Counted from the stretch's first letter, positions 28,213 through 36,590 are shown. The stretch: 64,000 nt of DNA from Bacteroidota bacterium (GCA_023387985.1 JAEWHC010000003.1:1-64000), one strand, 5' to 3'. The notes: generated by a model not told the origin, from the sequence alone. Numbers and translations: made by a program.

Positions 28213-29109
28213 CTACCAATCTCCCAATCTCACCCCGAAATTATAGGGTCGCTGATCGAGCCCGCTTTTAAACATGCTTTTTGGCGCATAGCTACCATAA
28301 AGTTTCACCGGCCCAAGGCCAAGTTCACCTATGTATTGAAATTTCCATGGCTCCGCATTGAGGTTTCCCTTAACAATGGTTTTTTTGCCATCAATAACCT
28401 GCTTGTTTCGGCTGCTGTATAAATACCCGGCACTCACGCCCGCAGCCATACTGAAACCTTTGCCACCAGGTTTCGTGTCGAAGCCGAGCATAAAGGGTAC
28501 GGTAATGTAGTCCATAGCAAGCTTATTCTTACTCATGGAATTTGTACTGCGGAAAACAAAGGGATCGCTACCCCGTGCAAAAGTGGTTTTCAGATCCTGG
28601 TCGTAACGGTAATTGTTCAATTCCAGCATGAGGCCGTAGGTCATGCGGAAAGTACGGGCCGGATTCAATCCATATTTTTGACGGAAGATCCAAAGATTTA
28701 CATTGATCGAACGGCCGGGGCGCAAGACAAAATCTCCTTCTGCAAAATCTTTTGCTCCGGGTTCGGCACGTAGGAAAGCTTTGGCATCTGTACTTCCGTA
28801 ATTGGTTTGATCATCAAAATTATTGAATCCCAGATCAACGTTGAACCAGGTGGTTTTGGTGCGGCGTGGTGTTTTATTCCTGTTTTTATCCTTCGAAATA
28901 TTGATGGAAGATGACTCCGAAGGATTGATCACAATACCGCCGGTCTTTGTGGTATCCTGTTCCGATTTGGATCCTTTCTTTTTCACAATTACCAACCCGC
29001 CAATCCTGATTGTATCTGCAGGTTCATTTTCCGTTCGCGTTGTATCCGTTTGTGCATATCCTGTAAAGGTGACTGCAAGCACTGCAGCTATCATAAATAA
29101 ACGTTTCAT
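28213..29109 (-). CDS. Outer-membrane beta-barrel protein (porin-like)
   Basis: 298 residues with signal peptide KRLFMIAAVLAVTFTGYAQ. A charged, Thr/Lys/Ser-rich periplasmic stretch (20-85) precedes alternating amphipathic strands to the end ('WFNVDLGFNNFDDQ', 'FRMTYGLMLELNNYRYDQ', 'GKGFSMAAGVSAGYLYSS', 'KFQYIGELGLGPVKLYGSY', 'YNFGVRLGDW'). The C-terminal aromatic residue is usual for barrel insertion. It fits the small OMP_b-brl_2-type barrels. It lies 56 nt after the anti-sigma-like gene on the same strand and is probably the third gene of the ECF sigma operon. No substrate can be named. Confidence 0.82.
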   Translation of the reverse strand: MKRLFMIAAVLAVTFTGYAQTDTTRTENEPADTIRIGGLVIVKKKGSKSEQDTTKTGGIVINPSESSSINISKDKNRNKTPRRTKTTWFNVDLGFNNFDDQTNYGSTDAKAFLRAEPGAKDFAEGDFVLRPGRSINVNLWIFRQKYGLNPARTFRMTYGLMLELNNYRYDQDLKTTFARGSDPFVFRSTNSMSKNKLAMDYITVPFMLGFDTKPGGKGFSMAAGVSAGYLYSSRNKQVIDGKKTIVKGNLNAEPWKFQYIGELGLGPVKLYGSYAPKSMFKSGLDQRPYNFGVRLGDW

Positions 29110-29165
29110 AAAGTTGAAGTTGATTAAAAAAATGCGTGTACTGTTTGTTTTATAAAGCAGCGTTA

Positions 29166-31217
29166 TTACCTGAGTAAACGGGTACCGTCATTTACGGGGG
29201 CAACTTCGCTTTTTTCAAATGTTCTGTTTATACGCCGTGTGATCGGACGAACAACCGAGCGCAGCTTTTGCTTCTCAATTCTGACACCATTGATGTTGAT
29301 GTATTTATCTTCCATGTCTTCTTCAAGATCAGGAATAATCACTTTTTGCAAAGGCAGGGCCGCAGCAACTTCTGGTGCGCCATTTCTTAAATCCTCAATT
29401 GAACGGGTATTGTTTGGTGAAGATTTGGTTTCAATGACTACAGTCTGTGAAGCCGGTCGAAATTCTCCACTAACCTGCCGGTCTGAGGTTACCGCATACT
29501 GCACCGGAACAACTGTTGGCAATGGTTCTTGGTTTTGCTGCCTGTTATTTACAACATTGCTGTTGTCAGCCAGTAACACGCGTTGGGTACGGGAGGTGTT
29601 CGGCGCAGGCGTGTTCTGGTATTCTGCTGCCCGCTTCGCCCTTTCGTTTTCACTGGCATTGGCGGAAGCGACCATGTTGTTCTGCGAAGGAACAGATCCA
29701 GTTTCAGATTGTGCAGCAATGGAATTTGTTGCATTGTTTTCATCAACGCCGGGGGTTATCACTACAGGGGTTTCCGCGGAAGCGATTACCTCATCTCCAT
29801 TATTGTATACCTGAAACCCCAGCCAAAAAATGGCAATGAATGTTGCAGCCACCGCTGCTACTTTTCTCCAGGGTATGCTTATAACCGGGGCAAGTGGCTT
29901 TTCCGCATTTTCTTTATATAACCTGTGCCTGTCCGGCATTTGAATTTCTTCCACAGGCAAAACGGTTTCCTGCAAAAGCTGCCATTCTGCTTCATTCGCG
30001 CCTTCAGGCATTGGGCCACCTTCTTCAAGCGCTTCAAGCATTGCCCATTGGGCGGCGGTAAGATCGTCTTCCCAAACCGAAGTATGGAAAAGCCTGTGCT
30101 TGCCCGGCATGATTATTTCTTCATGCGGCAAAACGGTTTGCTGCAAAACATTCCATTCTGTTGCATCCGCGCCTTCGGGCATAGATTCACCATTTTCAAG
30201 GGCATCAAGTATAGCCGCCTGGGCAGCCGTCAGTTCTTCGGCATTCCATTCTGCCAAACGGTATAGTTTCTGCTTACCGGGCATTTCAATATTTTCCTGC
30301 GGTAAAATGGTTTGCTGTAATCTTGCCCACTCTGTTAAGTCACCGTCATCGGGAATACCAGATCCGTTTTCCAGGGCTTCAAGCATGGTGGCTTGTGCTG
30401 CCGTCAGCTTTTCCGCATTCCACTCCGCAAAGCGGTAAAGTGAGGCTTTTCCAGGCATTTCCAGCTGTTCCGGGGGCAAAATGGTAGATTGCAGCAGGTT
30501 CCATTCCGCAATTATGGCGGCATCACTCGTGCCGGAAAGCTGCCCATTTTCTGCAAGCAAATCCAAAAGCGATTGTTGTTCTTCGGTTAAGTTTTCTGCA
30601 TCCCATTCCAGTAAATGATACAACTTTTCTTTCCCGGGCATGGCCACCAATTCACTTTGCAGAATAACGTGCTTCAGTTTGTTCCATTCCGCCATCTTTG
30701 CGGGATTGCCCACAATGCCGGGAGGTATTTCCATTCCGGAATGCAATGTTTCCAGCCAACTTTCCTGTTCGGGGCTAAGGTTATCGGCATCCCATTCTCC
30801 AAGCCTGATCAACCGATATTTGTGCGGCATGACAACGGCTTCAGGTTCAAGCTTTGCCTGCCTCAACCAGGATAGTTCCCGCTCCGCATCAGCCTCATTA
30901 AGAGCAACAGGTTTTTCAGAATCTGCTTCGCCATCAATGGCATTCAACAACCAAACCTGTTCTTCACCGGGATTTTCTTCATCCCAGGGCACGGGTTTCA
31001 ATAATTTTTGTTTGAAAGAAAAGGCAACGGAATCATCATCAGGTGACAACCGCAAGTCGAGCATGGCCTGCAACTCGGATAAATAAGCCGGGTTCTTGGT
31101 CACAAAGGCATCTACGCGGTTCATTTCCTCTTTGGTCAATTCCCCATCGGTATACAATAAGAAATACTCCTCGTAGTTGTGTTCTGTAATTATGATATCT
31201 TTTTTCGGGTCGCTCAT
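29166..31217 (-). CDS. Anti-sigma-factor-like membrane protein with six tandem W-marked repeats
   Basis: 683 residues. The N-terminus (NYEEYFLLYTDGELTKEEMNR) matches the start of Bacteroidota anti-sigma factors. About six repeats follow, each of 58-64 residues and centred on tryptophans at about 78, 142, 205, 266, 324 and 382. The best copies read LYRLAEWNAEELTAAQ ... MLEALENG ... EW..LQ.T.LP.E...MPGK. One membrane helix (about 452-470, VAAVAATFIAIFWLGF) leads to an Asn/Gln/Ser-rich periplasmic tail. The repeat block lies on the cytoplasmic side with the putative sigma-binding end. It starts 14 nt after the ECF sigma gene, the expected place for its anti-sigma factor. The repeat family is unknown to me. 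Confidence 0.75.
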   Translation of the reverse strand: MSDPKKDIIITEHNYEEYFLLYTDGELTKEEMNRVDAFVTKNPAYLSELQAMLDLRLSPDDDSVAFSFKQKLLKPVPWDEENPGEEQVWLLNAIDGEADSEKPVALNEADAERELSWLRQAKLEPEAVVMPHKYRLIRLGEWDADNLSPEQESWLETLHSGMEIPPGIVGNPAKMAEWNKLKHVILQSELVAMPGKEKLYHLLEWDAENLTEEQQSLLDLLAENGQLSGTSDAAIIAEWNLLQSTILPPEQLEMPGKASLYRFAEWNAEKLTAAQATMLEALENGSGIPDDGDLTEWARLQQTILPQENIEMPGKQKLYRLAEWNAEELTAAQAAILDALENGESMPEGADATEWNVLQQTVLPHEEIIMPGKHRLFHTSVWEDDLTAAQWAMLEALEEGGPMPEGANEAEWQLLQETVLPVEEIQMPDRHRLYKENAEKPLAPVISIPWRKVAAVAATFIAIFWLGFQVYNNGDEVIASAETPVVITPGVDENNATNSIAAQSETGSVPSQNNMVASANASENERAKRAAEYQNTPAPNTSRTQRVLLADNSNVVNNRQQNQEPLPTVVPVQYAVTSDRQVSGEFRPASQTVVIETKSSPNNTRSIEDLRNGAPEVAAALPLQKVIIPDLEEDMEDKYININGVRIEKQKLRSVVRPITRRINRTFEKSEVAPVNDGTRLLR

Positions 31218-31231
31218 GGCACCAAAAATGG

Positions 31232-31720
31232 CTAGACGATGTTTTCCTTTTTTACCAAATAGTTCCTTAACTGGACCCTTGCGCGGTGTAGATAAACTTT
31301 TACCTGGCTTTTATTCAGCCCCATGATATCACCAATCTCTTCATAACTATAACCTTCATAGTCCTTCAGCATAATCAGGCTGCGCTGGGTTTCATTAAGG
31401 GTAGCCAGGGCGTCTTCCAATGCTTTTTTGAGGTACAGTTTCGGTTGGGATGTACTGCCGAGCGCCGTGTCGGGGATCTCGTCTTTATAGCTCATCCGTT
31501 TCACCTTGCGCAAATGATCGATCATCTGGTTGTAAGCAATGGTAAACAGGTAGGATTTTGCCTTTGCATTGTCCACTTTTTCCCGGTTAATCCAAAGCTT
31601 TTCAAAAGCGCTTTGTACCACATCTTCAGCATCTTCTGCATGGCGGAGGTTCTTTACAATGAACCGGAATACATTGTCCGCATACTTTGTTACACATTCA
31701 TTGTATTCTTGATCCGTCAT
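31232..31720 (-). CDS. ECF-family RNA polymerase sigma factor
   Basis: 162 residues with the two ECF domains. Region 2 contains 'FRFIVKNLRHAEDAEDVVQSAFEKLW', the core-RNA-polymerase and -10 binding part. Region 4 contains LATLNETQRSLIMLKDYEGYSYEEIGDIMG and LNKSQVKVYLHRARVQLRNYL, the helix-turn-helix for the -35 element. There is no extra C-terminal domain. It heads an operon with the repeat-bearing anti-sigma-like protein and a beta-barrel. The promoter upstream has an ECF-type -35/-10 pair, so positive autoregulation is likely. Confidence 0.94.
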   Translation of the reverse strand: MTDQEYNECVTKYADNVFRFIVKNLRHAEDAEDVVQSAFEKLWINREKVDNAKAKSYLFTIAYNQMIDHLRKVKRMSYKDEIPDTALGSTSQPKLYLKKALEDALATLNETQRSLIMLKDYEGYSYEEIGDIMGLNKSQVKVYLHRARVQLRNYLVKKENIV

Positions 31721-31763
31721 AGCAGTTGTCAGTTGATGCCTTGCTGGCTGGTTCTATGCATTT

Positions 31764-31790
31764 ATACGCTTGAAACCTTTATGCGTTACA
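31764..31790 (-). promoter_or_regulatory. ECF-type promoter of the sigma factor operon
   Basis: On the minus strand TGTAAC (31790-31785) and CGTAT (31768-31764) are 16 nt apart, the usual -35/-10 of many ECF sigma factors (GTAAC-like -35, CGT-like -10). It lies 44 nt before the sigma ATG. The standard TAnnTTTG box is absent here. This points to the sigma factor transcribing its own operon. Confidence 0.65.
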
Positions 31791-31853
31791 AGGACAGGTT
31801 ATTAATTTTTTTGTTTTCAGATCATGGATTTCAATTATCAAGCCAAAACCCGG

Positions 31854-32873
31854 TTAAAGTTTTCCGCGGTAATACTGATTGGTGCCTACGAAAAAATGAT
31901 TGGTGAGCCGGTCCTGGTTAAACGCTGAATATTGGTCGGCATTAAGTCTTGTCCAGTTTTGAAATGCCGGTATGTTGGCCACACTGCCAAAAAGCCATTG
32001 ATTGTAGGCATCAAACAGGCCTTCTTCCAGCAAATATTTCTGATAATTAAAGAGGGCGAAAGGATACCGGAGATTTCCGCCATTGTTGTTCCAATCCAGG
32101 ATAAATCGGGTTCTCAGGGCTGTCAGAATCTCCGGGGTGATGCCCCCGCTGACAAGGCCCCGCAATGCATACAGGGTTTGTTTTGTTCCGCTTTCAAATT
32201 CTGAATTGGATTTGCCTGTAGCCAGCTCAAATGCGTACAGTTTTTTATAACAATCGAAAACGAGGTTCTTCATTTCCACGGTCCTGGTGGTGAAGTTTTC
32301 CAGATTGATAAAGATCTCACCATAAATGGCCGCCCAGAAATTGTTATTGAATTTATTGTAATAATTGGCTGCATGATAATAGTTGAGCGGGTATGCGGGA
32401 TCGACTTCAATGCCTCTCTCCCAATGCATGATACTCAGATCTATCCCGTCTTTCCCCGGTGGGCGGTTTTGTAAAAAATCACCATAATCGGCGTAAAGCG
32501 CTCCGCTATTCGGAAAACGACGCAATCCCATACGATAAACCTGCTCGGCCTCTTCATTGTTTTTCCCGCCACGTAAGTTCATTGCCGCAATCACAAAGCT
32601 CTGATCATTGGATTGCTCGCTTTCGGCAACAGGAACCATCAGTTCATACCCGGTTTGGTACTGGCCTGCCATAAAATAAGCCACCCCAAGATCGTTGAGG
32701 ATCTCTGTGTTACCGGGCGCCTGTTCACGGGCTGCTTTGAGAACAATAATGGCATTGGCATAATCGCCGTTGCGCATAAATGCCGTACCCTGCTGGTGCA
32801 AATCCTGCGCATTCTGAGCCCAAAGGCCTGCACTCAAGCTCAATAAAACAAGCAAATTCAATAACTTCTGCAT
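31854..32873 (-). CDS. Exported TPR protein
   Basis: 339 residues. A signal peptide (KLLNLLVLLSLSAGLWAQ) precedes TPR repeats in residues 22-125 (AFMRNGDYANAIIVLKAAREQAP, DLGVAYFMAGQYQTGYELMVP, VYRMGLRRFPNSGALYADYGDFLQ). The rest is helical, with 'DPAYPLNYYHAANYYNKFNNNFWAAIYGEIFINLE', a continuation of TPR-like packing. No catalytic residues are evident. Likely a periplasmic scaffold; partners are unknown. It is on the same strand as the sigma operon but separated by 133 nt, and the ECF promoter lies between them, so it is probably a separate unit. Confidence 0.85.
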   Translation of the reverse strand: MQKLLNLLVLLSLSAGLWAQNAQDLHQQGTAFMRNGDYANAIIVLKAAREQAPGNTEILNDLGVAYFMAGQYQTGYELMVPVAESEQSNDQSFVIAAMNLRGGKNNEEAEQVYRMGLRRFPNSGALYADYGDFLQNRPPGKDGIDLSIMHWERGIEVDPAYPLNYYHAANYYNKFNNNFWAAIYGEIFINLENFTTRTVEMKNLVFDCYKKLYAFELATGKSNSEFESGTKQTLYALRGLVSGGITPEILTALRTRFILDWNNNGGNLRYPFALFNYQKYLLEEGLFDAYNQWLFGSVANIPAFQNWTRLNADQYSAFNQDRLTNHFFVGTNQYYRGKL

Positions 32874-33011
32874 ATTACAAAATTAATAGGCCGCTTATTT
32901 TAGCGGTTCAAATTAACAAATTTCATTTATTCGAAAAAACCGGGGTATTTAAGGCGCCTTGCATGGCATAACGCAGTTATCACCTTGTGAGGCTTGCTCC
33001 GTCCAACCATA

Positions 33012-33506
33012 CTAATCCACTTTTACGGGGCATGAAGCTAAACCATCATCCTTCTTCCTAAAAACCGACTCATAAGTGTCTATCCATTCCTGTGGGGTAA
33101 TTTTGGAAACCAATTCGGCGATCAGCTCATAAGGAATATCCTCCGCATTTTTATACCGTATGCAGCTTTTTCCCATATCCAGTTTTTTAGAAGATGCTTT
33201 GGCGTGGGCTTCTGTAAACCAACTCAACAGTTGGGGGGTGGCATATATGCCCATATGGTAAATGGCCACGTGATTTTTTTGGGAAGCAATATTTAGAAAA
33301 GGTAAGGGGAGCCTTGGGTCACAATGATAGCCTGCAGGATAAGTTTCATGAGGCACAACATAACCGATCATTCCATAACTCATGGTTTCAACAAAACCTT
33401 TTGGCAGGTTGGTTTTAATGATTTTGCGGAGCCTGGTCATCGCTTCCCTGCGGTTTTCTGGAAGTCGTTCCAGGTACTCATCAATGCTCGTTGCTTCGCT
33501 TTTCAT
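33012..33506 (-). CDS. DUF1801 (YdhG-like) protein
   Basis: 164 residues of the DUF1801/YdhG fold: 'SIDEYLERLPENRREAMTRLRKIIKTNLP', 'ETMSYGMIGYVVPH', 'PLPFLNIASQKNHVAIYHMG', 'KLDMGKSCIRYKNAEDIPYELI'. Relatives include the frataxin-like YdhG of Bacillus, proposed as an iron chaperone; whether that role holds for this long version is not clear. It is the third gene of a tight run (34483 to 33012), 3 nt after the previous stop. The run groups SRPBCC, DUF6265 and DUF1801 proteins that often co-occur in Bacteroidota and may be cotranscribed. Confidence 0.9.
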   Translation of the reverse strand: MKSEATSIDEYLERLPENRREAMTRLRKIIKTNLPKGFVETMSYGMIGYVVPHETYPAGYHCDPRLPLPFLNIASQKNHVAIYHMGIYATPQLLSWFTEAHAKASSKKLDMGKSCIRYKNAEDIPYELIAELVSKITPQEWIDTYESVFRKKDDGLASCPVKVD

Positions 33507-33509
33507 TTG

Positions 33510-33992
33510 TTATTTTTTCCGGGAATAATAAAAGTGCATAGTTTGCGTAGAGGTATCCGTTCCGTTATCGATAAAGGCATACAGGGAGTCGGGCTGGATG
33601 AGGCGGTAGGTGATCCGCTTCGGAAAATCATTGGCCATATTGATTGCCTGGAAAGAATGGCTATCCCTTAAATTGATTACAAATGGAACCGGCTCCTGCT
33701 CCTGGTGGGAAAATAAACGGACTTCATAAATAAAATCCTTTCCGTCATGAAATAGCCTGAGGTTTTCAATGGGCACAGTTGCTGAATCATTTACGATGGA
33801 GGTATGGGCTTCCATGTGGTGGTCCCGTGGTGATTCCCAGGTTTCACGGATCAGCCTGGTAGAGTCCTGCATTTCCCAGGTGCCGGTTAACCAACCAAAT
33901 TGTTTCTTCAAGTCAGTATCCGTTTCCTGTTCCTTTTCTGATCCACAAGAAATAAAACCCAATAGTAAAAGAGCCACAATCAATTTTTTCAT
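33510..33992 (-). CDS. DUF6265-family lipoprotein
   Basis: 160 residues. The lipoprotein signal is KKLIVALLLLGFISCGSE (lipobox FISC). The body is a beta-rich DUF6265-type domain: 'QFGWLTGTWEMQDSTRLIRETWESP' at the start, then 'ENLRLFHDGKDFIYEVRL', 'HSFQAINMANDFPKRITYRLIQPDSLYAFID' and a terminal 'TMHFYYSRKK'. This lipocalin-like layout is common in the family, but no ligand is known. An alternative ATG at 34019 overlaps the upstream stop by four bases (ATGA) and would lengthen the signal's n-region by nine residues. Either start is possible, and translational coupling favours the longer one. Confidence 0.85.
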   Translation of the reverse strand: MKKLIVALLLLGFISCGSEKEQETDTDLKKQFGWLTGTWEMQDSTRLIRETWESPRDHHMEAHTSIVNDSATVPIENLRLFHDGKDFIYEVRLFSHQEQEPVPFVINLRDSHSFQAINMANDFPKRITYRLIQPDSLYAFIDNGTDTSTQTMHFYYSRKK

Positions 33993-34015
33993 AATAGCCT
34001 GCTTTCTAAATATGT

Positions 34016-34483
34016 TCATTGCACCTCCGGCATTTGTTCTGGGCCAAAGGCATTTTTACGCAAATTGATGCCGTATTCCACCCAGGCTTTCAGGCAGGCC
34101 AGGAAGTTCGCCCATCCTTCGGTATTTCGTCCATACCAGGTGATGCCCTCACCATCGGCCGGTTTCTCCCCTTCGGTGATGTCAACCTTGGTGGATCCGT
34201 TTCCCTTATCCGTTAATTCCATTTTCACCCGGGTCTCGTTGCCGTTTTCATCGTCCCAGAAAAATTCCAGGCTGTTTGGCGCATCCACACGCCCTACCCT
34301 GACAGGAAACTGCAAATCCATTTCCGGAAAACGCCATTGAATGGTTTGTCCCTCTTTTCGAATGGATTCACTCGCCCAGCTGATGAAATAATTGCTCATT
34401 TCATCTTTGTTGGCAATGGCGTGGAAAACTTCGGCCAGGGGTTTTTGGATATGTATGGCTGCTGTTATGGTAAGGGGTTTCAT
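34016..34483 (-). CDS. AHSA1/SRPBCC-family protein
   Basis: 155 residues of the AHSA1 (activator of Hsp90 ATPase homologue) type: 'ITAAIHIQKPLAEVFHAIANKDEMSNYFI', 'GQTIQWRFPEMD', 'SLEFFWDDENGNETRVKMELTDKGNGSTKVDITEG', and a closing helix 'EGWANFLACLKAWVEYGINLR'. The fold makes a hydrophobic cavity. Bacterial members act as small-molecule or lipid carriers or stress proteins, and the ligand is not deducible. It is the first gene of a three-gene run with DUF6265 and DUF1801. It is complete, unlike the decayed SRPBCC copy near the window start, which belongs to a different subfamily. Confidence 0.92.
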   Translation of the reverse strand: MKPLTITAAIHIQKPLAEVFHAIANKDEMSNYFISWASESIRKEGQTIQWRFPEMDLQFPVRVGRVDAPNSLEFFWDDENGNETRVKMELTDKGNGSTKVDITEGEKPADGEGITWYGRNTEGWANFLACLKAWVEYGINLRKNAFGPEQMPEVQ

Positions 34484-34944
34484 TTATGAATTTTAGGATT
34501 CAAATTTAAGAGGTTTTTTTACCAGTTGGCCGTACCAACAAAGTAAAGAAAAATGCAGAGGAAAAGAGAAAGGAGGCACGGATCCCAAAGCCAGATTGAT
34601 CTCTTTTGCAATACGATTTCAACCGCCGGGTCATAGTATTGATGCCTGTGAAAATTCCTGCTTCTTTGGTTAAGCCATCTTTTTCAATTCCGTGGATGGA
34701 AACTTTGTCAAATCGATTGCGGTACACCGATCCGAAAAATTCGAATGCTTATAGAAAATATAGTACTAAAGAACATTCGACCCCATCGCGGTCGTACCTA
34801 TTGTTACCGATAACCTTTCTATAAACATGCTATTTCTTCGGGATAATCCAACATGAGGCCAATTACTTTTAGCCATAGGATCACTTCTGGTCCTGTCAAA
34901 GGCACAATGGCTATTGTTTGTACATGATACTTTACCGTACTTCA
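34484..34944. other. 461-nt region without a recognisable gene
   Basis: A 73-codon minus-strand frame (34727-34506) ends in a hydrophobic stretch (FLFSSAFFFTLLVRPTG) but resembles no family I know. It may be a gene remnant. No strong terminator or consensus promoter is visible. Confidence 0.4.
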
Positions 34945-35367
34945 TTAATGATGACAATGCTCTTTATGCGAGCAGGAGCCATGTTCACGACAGAGGCGGA
35001 AATTCAGGAAATGCGCAGAAAGAATCAACACCACAGCGGGGATAAGGATATAAATGAAATGTTCTTCAAACCATTGCTTCAAAAACAACAGGCTTATGCC
35101 CGCTATAAACAGAGCCACAGGCCAGGAACTATGATGGTGTTTTTTCCATCCGTGTTTTAATGCAATCACTCCAATGACCAATGCCAGGAAGATCATGCCG
35201 AACTCAAAAGCTTCATTGTGAACGATATTCACCCCAAGGAGCGGCAGGCTCGTGAAAAATAGGGGCAGTACAGCGCAATGGATAGCGCAGGCAACCGATG
35301 TAGCCATTCCCATGCGGTCCCAATCCATCTTAAATCCTTTTTCGGCCATAATCGTTTTTTGCAACAT
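34945..35367 (-). CDS. MerC-domain membrane protein with Cys/His-rich tail
   Basis: About 140 residues with four membrane helices. The MerC signature is 'SVACAIHCAVLPLFFTSLP' (cysteines flanking a histidine in the first helix). The C-terminus is a compact metal-binding tail, FRLCREHGSCSHKEHCHH, with three Cys and four His. MerC proteins import mercury in mer operons, but Bacteroidota MerC-domain proteins without mer genes more probably handle other soft metals. It is divergent from the SCO1-Fur pair, 50 nt between starts, suggesting shared metal control. I chose ATG 35367, which sits 5 nt after TATATTTG. An internal ATG at 35349 also precedes the first helix. Confidence 0.85.
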   Translation of the reverse strand: MLQKTIMAEKGFKMDWDRMGMATSVACAIHCAVLPLFFTSLPLLGVNIVHNEAFEFGMIFLALVIGVIALKHGWKKHHHSSWPVALFIAGISLLFLKQWFEEHFIYILIPAVVLILSAHFLNFRLCREHGSCSHKEHCHH

Positions 35368-35417
35368 TATTGCAAATATAAGCAAGCCCCGGAAAATATA
35401 TTGCTAACTTTGTACCC
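35368..35417. promoter_or_regulatory. Divergent -7 boxes abutting both start codons (MerC-like and SCO1)
   Basis: On the minus strand TATATTTG (35380-35373) stands 5 nt before the MerC-like ATG. On the plus strand TAACTTTG (35405-35412) stands 5 nt before the SCO1 ATG. Both match TAnnTTTG exactly within the 50-nt intergenic space, leaving no room for ordinary leaders. Two leaderless transcripts back to back are predicted. Confidence 0.65.
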
Positions 35418-36068
35418 ATGACAAACAAAACAAAATGGTTAATCTACGCCATTGGCGGATCTGCCATGGTATTGCTTTTTTTCTTTTTTGTTTTTCGCGG
35501 AACGGACGAATACAAGGTCAAGTTGCCGGTGATGAGCTATGTAAAACCGTTTTCCTTTATCAACCAGGACAGTGCAACAGTTACGCTTGACCAGGTGAAA
35601 GGAAAGATTTATGTTGCCAATTATTTCTTTGTGAATTGCCGGGGGATTTGTCCGGATATGAATGGCAATCTGCACACTGTATACGAAAAATTTAAAGGCA
35701 ACCCTCAGGTGGCTTTTCTTACGCATACCTGTGAACCTGAAAATGACAGCGTTCCGGCATTGAAGGAATACGCCCGGCTTATGGACGCCGATGGCAAGCA
35801 ATGGCAGTTTCTGACGGGTGACAAACTAGCGCTTTACCAGGCAGCGCGGGAGAGCTATAAAATCGATGATCCGCATAACAATGTTGGCGATATTGGTGAC
35901 CAGTTTCTGCATTCCCAATTTCTATCACTGGTCGACCAGATGGGTCGTGTTCGTGGAGTATATGATGGCCTGAAGAGAAAAGAAGTCAGTTTGCTAATTT
36001 CCGATATCAACATGCTACTTGCCCAGGGACAGGAAGATGGTGTTTTGGATAAAATCCTCAGCAAATAA
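35418..36068 (+). CDS. SCO1/SenC-family copper chaperone
   Basis: 216 residues: an N-terminal membrane anchor (about 7-27, KWLIYAIGGSAMVLLFFFFVF), then a thioredoxin-like SCO domain. The copper-binding cysteines are in NCRGICPDMN (CxxxC) and the ligand histidine is probably in 'GDQFLHSQFLSLVDQMGRVRGVYDGL'. Members deliver copper to, or reduce, the CuA site of cytochrome c oxidase. 'VKPFSFINQDSATVTLDQVKGKIYVANYFF' is the usual entry strand. It is followed 11 nt later by a Fur-family gene on the same strand and faces a MerC-like gene, supporting a metal-homeostasis role. Confidence 0.93.
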   Translation: MTNKTKWLIYAIGGSAMVLLFFFFVFRGTDEYKVKLPVMSYVKPFSFINQDSATVTLDQVKGKIYVANYFFVNCRGICPDMNGNLHTVYEKFKGNPQVAFLTHTCEPENDSVPALKEYARLMDADGKQWQFLTGDKLALYQAARESYKIDDPHNNVGDIGDQFLHSQFLSLVDQMGRVRGVYDGLKRKEVSLLISDINMLLAQGQEDGVLDKILSK

Positions 36069-36079
36069 CCTTGACTGTT

Positions 36080-36523
36080 ATGAGTAATCGGACCACCGCC
36101 GCGGATAGCGTTTTGAAAAATAACCGGCTCAGCCTTACTGAAAGCCGGAGGCGGATTCTTGAGCTTTTTTTGCAACATGATCCCCATGCTTTGCGCCACA
36201 GCGATATTGAATCTGCGCTGCACGAGATCGACAGGGTAACCATATACCGCACGTTGCAAACCTTTGCCAACAAAGGCATCATCCACAGTATTCCAGGGGC
36301 GGACGGTGCTGCCCGTTACGGGCTTTGTAAAGGACCCTGCGAACAAGGCCATCATCATGATGAACATGTGCATTTTAAATGCCGTAAATGCGGGCAGATT
36401 CAATGCCTGGATGAAATTGTGATTCCCCCCATCAATGTGCCTTACGGATTTCGTGTGGAGTCTAAAGAAATGGTGGTTGCCGGCGTTTGCGCCGATTGCT
36501 CAGGCAGACGAGCTTACGCTTAA
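36080..36523 (+). CDS. Fur-family metal-responsive repressor
   Basis: About 147 residues. A winged helix-turn-helix (LTESRRRILELFLQHDPHALRHSDIESAL, IDRVTIYRTLQTFANKGIIHSI) is followed by a dimerisation/metal domain with HHHDEHVHFKCRKCGQIQCL and a second CxxC (CADC), the structural zinc site. The layout fits Fur/Zur; which metal it senses cannot be read. The ATG at 36080 follows the SCO1 stop by 11 nt, so the two form an operon, and the divergent MerC-like gene may be a target. A TTG at 36071 is also in frame but adds nothing. Confidence 0.93.
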   Translation: MSNRTTAADSVLKNNRLSLTESRRRILELFLQHDPHALRHSDIESALHEIDRVTIYRTLQTFANKGIIHSIPGADGAARYGLCKGPCEQGHHHDEHVHFKCRKCGQIQCLDEIVIPPINVPYGFRVESKEMVVAGVCADCSGRRAYA

Positions 36524-36567
36524 GGTGTTTGAAAAAACGGCAAGCCGACACCTACCCAAAATAAACA

Positions 36568-36590
36568 AAACCCCTTTCGGGGTTTCGCTT
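36568..36590 (+). terminator. Terminator after the Fur-family gene
   Basis: A stem AAACCCC/GGGGTTT (36568-36574 with 36579-36585) with a 4-nt loop is followed by a short T-containing tail. It is moderately strong and would close the SCO1-Fur operon. Confidence 0.6.
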
